Shown piece by piece: positions 1 through 8,395 of a stretch of 35,622 nucleotides of DNA (its first letter is position 1; the number at the start of each line of letters is the position of its first letter). Position numbers and translations under genes: made by a program. Origin of the DNA: Acidobacteriota bacterium (GTDB lineage: Bacteria > Acidobacteriota > Terriglobia > Bryobacterales > Bryobacteraceae); the NCBI GenBank assembly GCA_025350695.1, contig JANXXI010000122.1, positions 1-35,622 on the forward strand, written 5' to 3'. The notes beneath the pieces were generated by a model. The model was not told where the DNA came from, did not search any database, and saw nothing but the letters and a program-made list of their open reading frames with translations.

Positions 1-894
1 CACGTCCTGCCAAGCAGCAAGGCACTTATTGAAATAATCGAGCGCCTTTTCATTGTCGTCCATAGCAGCATAAATGATACCGAGCCAATGAAGAGCTGTT
101 CCTTCCCCGGCTCTATTTCCCAAACTCTGATGCATGGCCAAGGACTGATGGCTGTAATCAAGGGCCTTGGAATATTCACTGAGGTTGTAATACGCTCCGC
201 CGATGTTATGGAGGAGTAACGCTTCGGCCTTTCGATCACCGAGGCTTCGTTTGCGATCAAGCGCCTGAAGAAAGGCTTCGAGTGCCGGCTGGGTTTCACT
301 CAAATCAGCAAGATTTCTTCCCAGGCTGGTAAAGGAATCGGCTTCGCCCTCGCGGTCCTTGATCGTAGCGAATCCTTTCAGCGCCTCCTGATATTTCGCC
401 GTCGCATTACGGCGCGACTGCACTGAAGGAGCGGTGCGCAATAGCTCGGCTTCGTCAAAGGCCCGCTCCGCCGCGATCCTTGTGAAATCGGCGTTCGCAA
501 CCGGGCGCAGTGCGACTAACCGGATTCCGTACTGGCCAGATGCGTTCTTCCCAAACGAGCGAACCTCGACGCGGTATGAGGCTGGCCGGTCCAGCACAAT
601 GTTTAGACGTTCCGGCCCCGTCGCTCCATTAAAGTTATCCACTTCGGCGAGTTTCTTGCCGTCAGAATTGAAGACGGCGAGGACGATATCGATGCCTCTT
701 TGATCAACGATGAGGGAGCAATACAGATTTGCTTCACGCGTCTCGATTCGATACGAGTGTGTTTCGGCGCCAACCAAGCTCCGATCAAAGACCTTCCCGG
801 TTTCCAAAACGGATTCTGTAACACCCGGTGGGCTTTGCGGCGCCGCCAGCAGAGACGCGAGAAGCATCAGTATGGACGCGCGCGGGGGTTTCAT
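1..894 (-). CDS. Secreted TPR protein, 3' end cut by the window (possibly CHAT-type)
   Basis: The frame is open from an ATG at 894 to the window edge, giving 298 residues with no stop. Residues 1-19 look like a signal peptide. Residues about 30-130 form a beta-rich segment resembling a PPC-type sandwich. From about 165 onward there are tetratricopeptide repeats; repeat signatures are seen in NIGGAYYNLSEYSKALDY (230-247) and LGIIYAAMDDNEKALDYF (271-288). In acidobacteria this order of signal, sandwich and TPRs often precedes a C-terminal CHAT protease-like domain; that part lies outside the window, so it is only an expectation. No Shine-Dalgarno is visible; a TAGTGT hexamer lies 6 nt before the ATG. 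It is divergent from the PAN-domain gene, and 171 nt separate the two starts. Confidence 0.85.
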   Translation of the reverse strand, partial: MKPPRASILMLLASLLAAPQSPPGVTESVLETGKVFDRSLVGAETHSYRIETREANLYCSLIVDQRGIDIVLAVFNSDGKKLAEVDNFNGATGPERLNIVLDRPASYRVEVRSFGKNASGQYGIRLVALRPVANADFTRIAAERAFDEAELLRTAPSVQSRRNATAKYQEALKGFATIKDREGEADSFTSLGRNLADLSETQPALEAFLQALDRKRSLGDRKAEALLLHNIGGAYYNLSEYSKALDYSHQSLAMHQSLGNRAGEGTALHWLGIIYAAMDDNEKALDYFNKCLAAWQDV

Positions 895-1065
895 CTTCAA
901 ACACTACCACAACCTATTTTGAACCGCATGCGATATGGCGGTCGAAATGGGCGTCGCAGAGGAGACGATTGTATCTCCATTTCGAGTTTCCTGAAATGTT
1001 TTTCGCGTTCGCCCATTAGGATCTTGAGAACCTCAACGACACTGTTCTCGAAGGAAGGAAACCAA

Positions 1066-1971
1066 ATGTACCTTAACCAACAATTTCGAGCCACTCCGCG
1101 GGCAGGCGCCTTCGCACTCCTATTCGCTTTCCCCACACTCGCTCAAACACTCGGTCCGAATGAAAACGAGACTTCTTTGAACGGAACAAACCTAACTTAT
1201 TACCAGCGTCCGTCGGTAGCGCAATGCCAGAACGACTGCGCCAATAACCCAAACTGCAAGGGCTTCACTTGGATCATGGCTGGAACTTACAATAGGACGG
1301 ATGCCGCCATGTGCTATCTACTGTCGGCCGTTACTGGCCGATCCCGCCCCCGCGGCCACGTGTCCGGCGTGAAGACCACAGCTGCCGCTCCAGCCGGAAC
1401 CGAGGCCGGCATGTCCCTCACTGGCACGAGGTTGACTTACTACCAACGGCCCTCCGGCGCCCAATGCCAGGCTGATTGCGTCAACAATCCACAATGTAAT
1501 GGATTCACCTGGATCGAGCCGGGAACCTACAATGCAAACGATGCAGCCATGTGCTATCTGTTATCGGCCGTCACTGGCCGATCTCCCGCGCGCGGGCATT
1601 TTTCCGGGGTAAAGCAGACCAGCGCGGGAACTGGCGTCTCGGGAGGCACACCGGCCGGTCTAACGCTCCCCATTGGGTCCTTTTTCTGGCAGTGGCACTC
1701 CTGTAACGACGAATACGGATTGCTGATTGGCATCAATTCCACCGATGGCGTGAATTTTACGGGCGGATTTGAGAACGGGAACGGGTCCATAAAGAATGGC
1801 ACGGTACGCGGCGGCCGGATTGAATTCGATCGTGAGTCAGGTTGGACTCAGCACTATTCCGGCCAACTGCTGAACGACGGGGGCAAGCTGAAGATCGTCA
1901 ACGGCGCCTGGAGCGGCGCCTACCAGGAGAAGTGTCCTGAACGCCTTAACTGGCATGCCGAAAAACAGTAA
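1066..1971 (+). CDS. Secreted protein with two PAN/Apple-type repeats
   Basis: 301 residues. I chose the ATG at 1066 because AAGGAAGGA lies 6 nt upstream and a signal peptide follows (about 1-27, ending near TLAQ); the frame is open further upstream, but that part overlaps the divergent gene. Two similar units of about 68 residues follow at an 80-residue spacing (about 36-104 and 116-184). Each contains TYYQRPS, a CQxDC pair, a third Cys four to five residues after NNP, GFTWI, and AAMCYLLSAVTGRS. The cysteines are C54/C58/C64/C83 and C134/C138/C144/C163. This fits the PAN_4/Apple fold, a disulphide-bonded module that binds protein or carbohydrate. The C-terminal 110 residues (GSFFWQWHSCNDEYG onward) form a separate, unrecognised beta-rich domain with two more cysteines. 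The ligand is unknown. Confidence 0.85.
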   Translation: MYLNQQFRATPRAGAFALLFAFPTLAQTLGPNENETSLNGTNLTYYQRPSVAQCQNDCANNPNCKGFTWIMAGTYNRTDAAMCYLLSAVTGRSRPRGHVSGVKTTAAAPAGTEAGMSLTGTRLTYYQRPSGAQCQADCVNNPQCNGFTWIEPGTYNANDAAMCYLLSAVTGRSPARGHFSGVKQTSAGTGVSGGTPAGLTLPIGSFFWQWHSCNDEYGLLIGINSTDGVNFTGGFENGNGSIKNGTVRGGRIEFDRESGWTQHYSGQLLNDGGKLKIVNGAWSGAYQEKCPERLNWHAEKQ

Positions 1972-2556
1972 CGTGATACCGGATCCGTGGCAAACACAGG
2001 CCATTGGCTTATCAGGGGAACGTAAGGTCTAGCCCGAATTTTTCATTAGCTTAATAACAAAAAGCCGTCCAATCTGTCATAACTGAGTTTCGACAGAAGC
2101 AGTTAGGAACAGAAGGAAACGGCTTTCCCCGATGCCAGAGTGTTCGGGTTTGCAGCAAGTGGTTCCAGAGAAGTAGTGGCGCGATTTGCCGGAGGGCGAT
2201 CAGTAGCGACGGGGGGCCCAGCTCTTGCGTGAAACCGATAAGCCGCGGATAAAAACAAGAACCTCATGACTCGAAGTGGTTCGGACGTGATCAGCGATTC
2301 GGATGGATGCCGGTCAAGTTGATCACGATCGCTTAGTGTGTACGCGGCATATTCGAGAGGTGAGTTCCCGCGGCCGTCGTTCCGCGCCGCAATAGGTTGT
2401 GGGAAGGATGCCATGCGTTGCGCTTCGGTCAGTCGAATAGAGATCGAAGCTTGGTTGCTTGAAGGCTGACTGGGGCGGGGTATGTACTTGTTGACACTTC
2501 CCGGATGAATCAAGCCATGACCAGGCAAAGAAGTTCTTTCAACGGAGTCAGTATAG
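1972..2556. other. Gene-poor stretch between convergent genes
   Basis: I recognise no protein here. A minus-strand frame of 176 codons (2103-2633) stays open across most of it but overlaps the 3' end of the next permease gene and matches no family I know. A group II intron remnant was considered and not supported. The left part holds the structure described at 2061-2126. Confidence 0.5.
2061..2126 (-). terminator. Terminator-like nested inverted repeats
   Basis: AAAGCCGT at 2061-2068 pairs with ACGGCTTT at 2119-2126. Inside lies a second stem, TCTGTC (2073-2078) with GACAGA (2092-2097), with a further AAC/GTT pairing towards its loop. Read on the minus strand the outer arm ends in GGACGGCTTTTTG, which resembles an intrinsic terminator for transcripts arriving from the permease genes. 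The enclosed loop is long for a simple terminator, so it may instead be the end of a repeat element. Confidence 0.4.
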
Positions 2557-3810
2557 TTATTCGTAACGCAACGCATCCACAGGGTCCAACTGGGCGGCTT
2601 TGTATGCCGGCCAAACACCGAAAAACAAACCAACCGCTACAGAAACCGCAAACCCCAGCACGAGGGCGAAGGGCGGCACTTCCGACGGTAGCGACGTCAC
2701 CAGCTTGCCAATCAGCAGCGTGATCGCCACGGCAATGATGATGCCCAGCACTCCGCCTAGGCCGGTGAGGGTGACGGCCTCCATCAGAAATTGAAAGATG
2801 ATGTCCTGCTTCCGCGCGCCGAGGGCCTTGCGCACTCCAATTTCGCGGGTACGCTCCGTAACACTCACCAACATAATGTTCATCACGCCAATGCCGCCCA
2901 CCAGCAACCCAAGTCCGGATAGCGCGGTCGATATAAGCACGATCATCGCCGTCAGACTCTCAAACCGCGCCACGATTTGATCGGGTGTGGTGACCACGAA
3001 ATCATCGGGAGTCGCCGTCGCCAACTTGCGCGCGCGCCGCATCACAGCCCGCACTTCTTCCAGCCCGTCCGCCCGTTGCCCCTGCCGCGCCTTTGCCGTA
3101 ATTTGGAACCGGTCCACCATGCCCGGGTAGCGCATGCGCGCCGTTTGCAGGGGAATCGTCACCAAGCGGTCTAATCCGTTCTCGCCGAAGAAGCCACCCT
3201 TGGCCTCTTCGGTCACTCCGATCACTACAAAAACCGCTCCCGATACGTTCAGCGATAAACCAAGCGGATTCGCTCCGGGAAATAGAGCCTCGGAAAGCTT
3301 CGGCCCAATCACCGCCACATGCGCGCCGCGGGCATCTTCCTCTTGCGTGAACACGCGACCCCACTTCAGATTCTTTGGTTGGGTCAACCAGCCAGAAGCG
3401 GACAACCCCATCATTGAAACGGAATCCGATTCGTAGCCGGGAACTTTAGCGATCATCGCCTGACGGCCAATAATCGGCGGGATGAACATGGAAACGGAGG
3501 TCTCCTCAATTGAAGGAGCCAGCCGCTTGATCATCTCCGCATACTCCACTTTCAAAGGTCGTCGCTTGGCTTCCTTGGGGTTGGGACGGCCGTTGGGATC
3601 GCCGCTGAATGTGCCTAGAAAAATGTTATCCGGCCCGAACTCTTCAAAGAACGTAATCACGCCTTTGCGCAGGCCGGTAAGCAGGCTCGATACAGTAACG
3701 ACCGTCGTGATGCCGATCACAATACCGAGAATTGTCAGCATGGACCGGAAGCGATTCGTCCATACCGCGGTCAGCGACATCCGCACGTTTTCCATGACGG
3801 AGACTCTCAT
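2557..3810 (-). CDS. MacB/FtsX-type ABC transporter permease (second of pair)
   Basis: 417 residues. The ATG at 3810 overlaps the TGA of the upstream permease as ATGA, implying translational coupling; a longer open frame to 3867 is less likely. An N-terminal helix ([18 protein letters not shown]) is followed by a periplasmic MacB_PCD-like region of about 250 residues. Three C-terminal helices follow, with the signatures [28 protein letters not shown] and a final [17 protein letters not shown]. These are hallmarks of MacB-family permeases, which couple ATP hydrolysis in the cytoplasm to work on periplasmic or outer-membrane substrates rather than importing solutes. No ATPase or membrane-fusion subunit is adjacent; it probably works with the preceding permease as a heterodimer. 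The substrate is unknown. Confidence 0.92.
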   Translation of the reverse strand: MRVSVMENVRMSLTAVWTNRFRSMLTILGIVIGITTVVTVSSLLTGLRKGVITFFEEFGPDNIFLGTFSGDPNGRPNPKEAKRRPLKVEYAEMIKRLAPSIEETSVSMFIPPIIGRQAMIAKVPGYESDSVSMMGLSASGWLTQPKNLKWGRVFTQEEDARGAHVAVIGPKLSEALFPGANPLGLSLNVSGAVFVVIGVTEEAKGGFFGENGLDRLVTIPLQTARMRYPGMVDRFQITAKARQGQRADGLEEVRAVMRRARKLATATPDDFVVTTPDQIVARFESLTAMIVLISTALSGLGLLVGGIGVMNIMLVSVTERTREIGVRKALGARKQDIIFQFLMEAVTLTGLGGVLGIIIAVAITLLIGKLVTSLPSEVPPFALVLGFAVSVAVGLFFGVWPAYKAAQLDPVDALRYE

Positions 3811-5057
3811 TCTGATTGCAGCGCCACCACTGCCTCCATCCTCGCCGCGCGGCTGGCTGGATACCATCCCGACACCATTCCAACTACGGAGGAGACAACA
3901 ATCGCCAGCGCCACATAGACCGGCGACACACCCAGCTTTACGCCTAGCACCATCGATAGGATGTAAGCTGTCGCAGCTCCCAAAGCCAGCCCCATCAAGC
4001 CTCCCATTGCCGACATCATCACGGACTCCATGAGGAACTGCAGCATAATGTCTGCCCGCCGTGCTCCCAAAGCTTTTCGAAGGCCGATCTCCTTGGTGCG
4101 TTCCGTAACTGAGACCAACATGATGTTCATCACCACGATGCCGCCCACCACTAGGGAAATTGCCGTCACCGGAATGACGATGGCTTTCACTAGCCCGAGA
4201 ATTGAATCTATGAAAGCGCGAATCGCATCGGGAGTTAGCGTATCGAATGGATCATCTGCTCCGGGCCTCGCTTTGAAGCGCGTGCGCAAAGCTACGCGGG
4301 AAATATCCAGCGAATCGGCTAGCGTCAACCCCGTACCGGCTTTGGGCCGCGCGAAGATTGCCAAGCTCTTGGGCGGCCCGTAAATCCGATTGAACACGGT
4401 GGAAGGAATGTACATGGAGCTATCTTGCGAACGGCCATCGGCGGAGCCCAGCTTTTCCTGGACGCCAACGACCGTAAAAACAAAGCCCCGCACCGTGACG
4501 ATTTGGCCAATTGGGACAACGGCGGGGAACAGTTCGTTCACCACATCCTGGCCAATCACCGCCACCTGCTGCCGGGCCTGCTCTTCCTGTTCATTAAAGA
4601 AGCGGCCCTCCACTACCACCAGATCGCGAATTTCGGCGATCTTCGCGGAAACTCCCAGAATGCTGACGGATTCGATGGTTTGATTGCCGTGCTTCACGTC
4701 ATCGGGTTGTTGGCGGTAGGGGCTATAGTTAACTTGCTCGCCAGTGGTAGTTTCAAGGTAAGCCAAATCTTCGTTACGAAGTTGGTGGTTCTTTCGTAGT
4801 TTGTCGGCCCGTTCTTTGCGGGTCATACGGCCCACATTGGCGATTTGCGCAACCATGTAGGTTTCGCTGCCGAAAGCCTTTGAGGTGCTTTCTTCGGCGT
4901 AGTTTCCGAGCCCTTCGATGGCTGCTCCGACAAGCACAACCGAAGCCACACCGATGATTACGCCAAGCAGCGTAAGGAAGCTGCGCAGCTTATGCGCGAC
5001 GAGGGAAGACAAGGCGAGCCCTCCTGCCGTGGAGAGACGATAGCGCAGTGATAACAA
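3807..5057 (-). CDS. MacB/FtsX-type ABC transporter permease (first of pair)
   Basis: 416 residues from a TTG at 5057. An alternative TTG at 5012 has a better Shine-Dalgarno (AGGAGG, 7 nt upstream) and would begin [13 protein letters not shown], so the start is not settled. Order: N-terminal helix ([20 protein letters not shown]), periplasmic MacB_PCD-like domain, then three C-terminal helices with [31 protein letters not shown] and [16 protein letters not shown]. It differs clearly in sequence from the downstream permease and overlaps it by 4 nt, which suggests two non-identical subunits made together. The M20 peptidase gene ends 75 nt upstream in the same direction and may share the transcript. 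Confidence 0.9.
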   Translation of the reverse strand: MLSLRYRLSTAGGLALSSLVAHKLRSFLTLLGVIIGVASVVLVGAAIEGLGNYAEESTSKAFGSETYMVAQIANVGRMTRKERADKLRKNHQLRNEDLAYLETTTGEQVNYSPYRQQPDDVKHGNQTIESVSILGVSAKIAEIRDLVVVEGRFFNEQEEQARQQVAVIGQDVVNELFPAVVPIGQIVTVRGFVFTVVGVQEKLGSADGRSQDSSMYIPSTVFNRIYGPPKSLAIFARPKAGTGLTLADSLDISRVALRTRFKARPGADDPFDTLTPDAIRAFIDSILGLVKAIVIPVTAISLVVGGIVVMNIMLVSVTERTKEIGLRKALGARRADIMLQFLMESVMMSAMGGLMGLALGAATAYILSMVLGVKLGVSPVYVALAIVVSSVVGMVSGWYPASRAARMEAVVALQSE

Positions 5058-5132
5058 AGGATTCTAATTCCAGGATAGACTCTAATGCGAGTGTGATGCC
5101 GCCGCTCTAAACTAGGACTAATAAATTCTGAC

Positions 5133-6656
5133 TCACATAGTTAGTAGAGCGGCCATCAATTCAATGCCCTCCCACAAATTCTGGAGACGCAGATTTTCGT
5201 TGTAGCTGTGCTGATTGTTATCGTGATTGCCAATGGGGATGACGATCGTGCGCGTGTTCAAGGGACTCTCAATGTCCAGCAGCGGAAGCCCCCCGCCCAT
5301 GTTGGGGAGTTTCACGGCCGGACCACGGGCGCTCTCTACAACTCGAATGACCTCTTGAGAAATGGGCAAGTCCATCGGCGTCCGAGTGGCGGTTTTGTCG
5401 CCGGAAGTGTTCACCATGGCTATTTTCGGGTGCGTCCTGCGCTCTTCAGCATTGGGTGCGGCAGTGACGATGAAGAAGCCCTGCTTGCGAATGTGATCGA
5501 GGATCTGATGGGCAGTGCGTTGCGGGTCCATTCCTTTCACTAGCCGCACGTCCATGGTTGCCGTCGCCGTCGCGGGAATCACGTTGGACGCCTGCGCCCC
5601 AATCCTTGAGCTGGCCATACCGCGAATATTAAGCGAGGGCAGCGTAATCAACTCAGTCAGCTTCTTACCGCCGCCTTCAGTGGAGCCCAGGCCAAATTCG
5701 CGCATTAAATCGCCGTCAATATCAGGGGCCTCCTCCATCGCTCGTTTTTCAAGCGGACTCAGCGGGGCCACATCGTCATAAAAATGCTCCACCAGCACCC
5801 GGCCGTTGTCGTCCTTCATCGAAGCCAGTAATTTGGCTAGAGCCAGAGCCGGGTTAGGAGACCAGTTGCCATAGTGTCCGCTATGCAGTTCGCCACGCGC
5901 GCCGTACAGGGTTACGTCAACCCTGGTCCCCGCCCTCGCTCCAAAGAGAATCAAAGGGCGCCGGGTTTGATGCACCGGGCCGTCGCACATCAGCCAAACA
6001 TCTCCGGAAAACAGCTCTTTGTTCGCAGCCAACGTTCTCTCCAGATTCACCGATCCGGCTTCCTCCTCACCTTCAAAGGCGAATTTGATGTTCGATTTGG
6101 ATTGGATACCAGCAGCGCGAATTGCGTCCAGCGCCGCAAGTATCGCGATGATGGGAGCTTTATCGTCCGCAGCTCCGCGCGCATAAAGGCGCCACTCCGG
6201 ATTGAACCGGGCGCCGGGTGCGGGAAGGGGGATAATCTGGCCGTCTTTCTCAAACTGCTTGTCGCGCAAAGTTGGGGTGAAAGGTGGCGATGCCCATTCT
6301 TTAGGGTCAAGCGGTTGCCCGTCGTAATGCGCGTAGAAAACAATGGTGCGTGTGGCGGCGGGAGTTTTGATCTGGCCGAAGACGACTGGGTTTGCATTTG
6401 GCGCGGCAACCAACTTCGCCTCTACGCCGCGTTTGCGCAGCATCGCCGCAATGGCTTCGGCGTTGCGTTTAATGTTGACTTGATCGCTGGCGATGTTGGG
6501 AATGGCCAGAAGCGAAACAAACTCATCCACGATGGCGCGTTCGTGCTGCTCACGCCACCTGCGCCCCGCCAGCGCGGCAGGGTTAGTTGGGGTAAACGGT
6601 TGGCCTGCGCACAACATCGCCAGCCAACCGGACAATACTACGAAGCGGCAATTCAT
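5133..6656 (-). CDS. Exported M20-family metallopeptidase (dipeptidase-like)
   Basis: 507 residues with a signal peptide (about 1-18). The di-zinc peptidase M20/M25/M40 core is clear. HYDGQP gives H110 and D112. RGAADDKAP gives the bridging Asp (about D164). EGEEEAGS at 195-202 holds the general-base and metal-binding Glu pair. CDGP follows, and NQHSYNENLRLQNLW holds the late metal ligand H483. A central lid/dimerisation insert (about 235-390) is present. Such enzymes hydrolyse dipeptides or N-acyl amino acids; the signal peptide puts it in the periplasm or outside. There is no good Shine-Dalgarno at a workable distance; GATACT lies 7 nt before the ATG. HU lies 52 nt upstream and the permease pair 75 nt downstream, all on the minus strand. 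Precise substrate cannot be read from sequence. Confidence 0.93.
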   Translation of the reverse strand: MNCRFVVLSGWLAMLCAGQPFTPTNPAALAGRRWREQHERAIVDEFVSLLAIPNIASDQVNIKRNAEAIAAMLRKRGVEAKLVAAPNANPVVFGQIKTPAATRTIVFYAHYDGQPLDPKEWASPPFTPTLRDKQFEKDGQIIPLPAPGARFNPEWRLYARGAADDKAPIIAILAALDAIRAAGIQSKSNIKFAFEGEEEAGSVNLERTLAANKELFSGDVWLMCDGPVHQTRRPLILFGARAGTRVDVTLYGARGELHSGHYGNWSPNPALALAKLLASMKDDNGRVLVEHFYDDVAPLSPLEKRAMEEAPDIDGDLMREFGLGSTEGGGKKLTELITLPSLNIRGMASSRIGAQASNVIPATATATMDVRLVKGMDPQRTAHQILDHIRKQGFFIVTAAPNAEERRTHPKIAMVNTSGDKTATRTPMDLPISQEVIRVVESARGPAVKLPNMGGGLPLLDIESPLNTRTIVIPIGNHDNNQHSYNENLRLQNLWEGIELMAALLTM

Positions 6657-6708
6657 ACCTCGTAGTATCGCAGACCCTCTTTCTCTACTAAGCCCTCGAG
6701 CCTAGCTA

Positions 6709-7011
6709 CTAAGCCTGTTCGGCGGCCTTCGCTTGTTCCGGGTTGAGCACTTCCGCAAGATCTTTACTGGGTTTGAACGCGGCGACCTTCTTGGCCGGTA
6801 CGGCAATTGCTTCTCCGGTCCGCGGATTACGGGCTGTGCGGGCTGCCTGGTCTTTTACTTTGAAAACACCAAAACCTCGGATGTCTAGCTTTTCGCCATC
6901 CTTAAGGGCTTGGCTTATAGCGGCAAAGACAGCATCAATGGTCTTCTCTGCTTCAGTCTTGTTCAGTTCTAATGTCGTGGATAGTTGCGCGGCAAGTTGG
7001 GCTTTGGTCAT
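6709..7011 (-). CDS. hup: HU-family DNA-binding protein
   Basis: 100 residues starting at MTKAQLAAQL. The frame is open further upstream, but HU proteins begin here and the upstream part runs into the divergent dcd promoter. The typical order is visible: helical dimerisation region (1-40), GFGVFKVKDQAARTARNP with the conserved beta-arm RNP at 61-63, then FKPSKDLAEVLN. HU dimers bend DNA non-specifically and compact the nucleoid. The C-terminal tail (PEQAKAAEQA) is slightly longer than in E. coli HU. No Shine-Dalgarno is seen; CATACT lies 7 nt before the ATG, so the mRNA may be leaderless. The sequence CTACTAAGCC occurs twice (6685-6694, 6706-6715), the second copy covering the stop codon. Confidence 0.95.
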   Translation of the reverse strand: MTKAQLAAQLSTTLELNKTEAEKTIDAVFAAISQALKDGEKLDIRGFGVFKVKDQAARTARNPRTGEAIAVPAKKVAAFKPSKDLAEVLNPEQAKAAEQA

Positions 7012-7018
7012 ATTCACA

Positions 7019-7024
7019 AGTATG
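7019..7024 (-). promoter_or_regulatory. Putative -10 element of the HU gene
   Basis: CATACT on the minus strand, 7 nt before the HU ATG, with no recognisable -35 at the usual spacing and no Shine-Dalgarno. It is one of several such arrangements in this window. Confidence 0.35.
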
Positions 7025-7100
7025 ACGCACACTGACGATTCCGTGCTATCTCCTGTCCAACTTTTTCGGGGCCCACTCCACCGGCATATCTGCGCTACCA

Positions 7101-7106
7101 TATCTT
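7101..7106 (+). promoter_or_regulatory. Putative -10 element of dcd
   Basis: TATCTT lies 7 nt before the dcd ATG at 7114, and there is no Shine-Dalgarno between. The two divergent promoters share the 102 nt between HU and dcd. Confidence 0.3.
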
Positions 7107-7113
7107 TTCGCAC

Positions 7114-7692
7114 ATGGTACTCTCCGACGTAGACATCAAGAAACACATTGCAGAAGGAAAGATTAAGATTTCCCCTGATCTTCCCGCTGAGCAGTTTGGG
7201 AGCTGCTCTGTAGATTTCCGGCTAGGGCCGGAGTTCAGCGTGTTCGAACACAGCCGGTTCCCGTTTATCGATCTGAGACACAAATCCAGTGTCCAAGAGA
7301 TGATGAAGACCGTGATGGTACCGGATGGGGAGGCCTTTATTCTGCAGCCTGGTGATTTTGTGTTGGCAATCACCGAAGAAACGCTGGAATTGGCAGATGA
7401 TATTTTAGGGCGCCTTGAAGGGCGTTCCAGCCTGGGACGCATCGGAATCATCGTTCACGGTACTGCTGGCCTATTCGATCCGGGTTGGATTGGTAAGGCA
7501 ACCTTAGAATTGAGCAACCTAGGACGAGTGCCGGTGGCGCTCTACCCTGGGATGAGAATCTGCTCGTTTACTTTCGAACAACTGAGTACTCCCTCCTCAA
7601 TGCCTTACCGGAGCAAGCCTGGGAACAAGTATGCGGGCCAAACCAGCCCACTTGCGTCGCGTTTGGCGGGCGAAGTTTCCAAGATGAAATAG
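7114..7692 (+). CDS. dcd: dCTP deaminase, possibly bifunctional with dUTPase activity
   Basis: 192 residues, the normal family length. The trimeric dCTP deaminase/dUTPase core is clear: GRSSLGRIG (S105 and R109 match E. coli S111 and R115), HGTAGLFDPGW at 115-125, and TLELSN with the catalytic Glu at E132 (E. coli E138). The C-terminus carries the flexible nucleotide-closing lid (KYAGQTSPLASR). The enzyme deaminates dCTP to dUTP in the cytoplasm, supplying dUMP for thymidylate synthesis. The HGTAG motif is nearer to the bifunctional enzymes of Mycobacterium and Methanocaldococcus, which also hydrolyse dUTP, than to the HVTAH of E. coli; bifunctionality is therefore an inference. Confidence 0.95.
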   Translation: MVLSDVDIKKHIAEGKIKISPDLPAEQFGSCSVDFRLGPEFSVFEHSRFPFIDLRHKSSVQEMMKTVMVPDGEAFILQPGDFVLAITEETLELADDILGRLEGRSSLGRIGIIVHGTAGLFDPGWIGKATLELSNLGRVPVALYPGMRICSFTFEQLSTPSSMPYRSKPGNKYAGQTSPLASRLAGEVSKMK

Positions 7693-7998
7693 TAAAGTGG
7701 TAATACTGTAGTACCTCAACTACCTGTATTCTCAGTCCTTGCCGAGTTTGTTGCTTAGGAGCACGGTAAGGTATCACAGTCAGTCCAAACGGACGCTAGA
7801 ATAGGGCCTCTTACCAATTCTGAATTTCGCTGATAGTCCATAGAATGGATCTCATAGCGTAATCATCAAGCCAAAAAACAAACCAGGACCGAGGGAGTAA
7901 CTGGAGGGAGCGAGGAGCTTTCATGACACAGTTGCTGACCAAAAGAGTCCGCGGGCTGGACGCTAATGTATTAAACACTTTATATCGCAGGAGAGGAA
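7693..7998. other. Intergenic stretch before the small HTH gene
   Basis: No gene is recognised. Near its end a second start with a good Shine-Dalgarno (AGGAG before ATG 7923) opens a 105-codon frame that overlaps the downstream gene in another frame. Confidence 0.4.
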
Positions 7999-8295
7999 AT
8001 GACATCCTCAACAATTGCTACTCGTCCTCAAAAGATGCATTTTTCCGAAACGGAAGCCGCCCACGAGTTGGGCATCACCTTGGATCAGTTCAGGACACTG
8101 ATTCGCCAGCATATTACTTACGGCCAAGAAGAAGACGGCAACATCACCAATACAATTTTTCAACCTTCGGACCTCTTATTACTGAGGTTTCTGAGCGGGC
8201 CTTTGCGGGAAAGGAACGCGGCTCTGCGCGCGGAAGCTGAACAAGCGGCCGCATTGAGAGCTGATGTGTTAGAACCAGCCGGGCAACCGGCGTAA
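7999..8295 (+). CDS. Small helix-turn-helix protein
   Basis: 98 residues, preceded by a strong Shine-Dalgarno (AGGAGAGGAA directly before the ATG region). Residues about 14-38 (FSETEAAHELGITLDQFRTL) read as a helix-turn-helix of the MerR/excisionase kind: a helix, the turn around LGI, and a recognition helix starting TLDQF. The segment PSDLLLLRFLSGPLRERNAALRAEAEQAAALRA (about 56-88) is probably a coiled coil, suggesting a dimer. It has no effector domain, so it is either a short DNA-binding regulator or an adaptor. A strong intrinsic terminator follows at 8321, so it is probably transcribed alone. Target unknown. Confidence 0.75.
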   Translation: MTSSTIATRPQKMHFSETEAAHELGITLDQFRTLIRQHITYGQEEDGNITNTIFQPSDLLLLRFLSGPLRERNAALRAEAEQAAALRADVLEPAGQPA

Positions 8296-8320
8296 ATCAA
8301 ATAACAAAGCAGTTTTGGCT

Positions 8321-8362
8321 AACGGGGGATGCGGCTTGAGCGGCGCATTCCCCGTTTTTTTT
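8321..8362 (+). terminator. Rho-independent terminator
   Basis: AACGGGGGATGCG pairs with CGCATTCCCCGTT around a loop of about 10 nt, followed by a run of eight T. It lies 26 nt after the stop of the small HTH gene. Confidence 0.92.
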
Positions 8363-8395
8363 GTTATGGACACGCATCCCACTCTGAAACAATTC

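Noticed and set aside
434-703. Plus-strand open frame of 89 codons
   Set aside because: It lies antisense inside the TPR gene, whose minus-strand frame shows a signal peptide and TPR signatures.
700-1065. N-terminal extension of the PAN protein
   Set aside because: The Shine-Dalgarno and signal peptide at 1066 fit much better, and the extension overlaps the divergent TPR gene and its promoter.
2103-2556. Group II intron remnant
   Set aside because: GAACC...GGTTC near 2260 pairs weakly and no domain V sequence or maturase was found.
5874-6665. Plus-strand open frame of 263 codons
   Set aside because: It is antisense to the M20 peptidase, whose catalytic motifs are intact.
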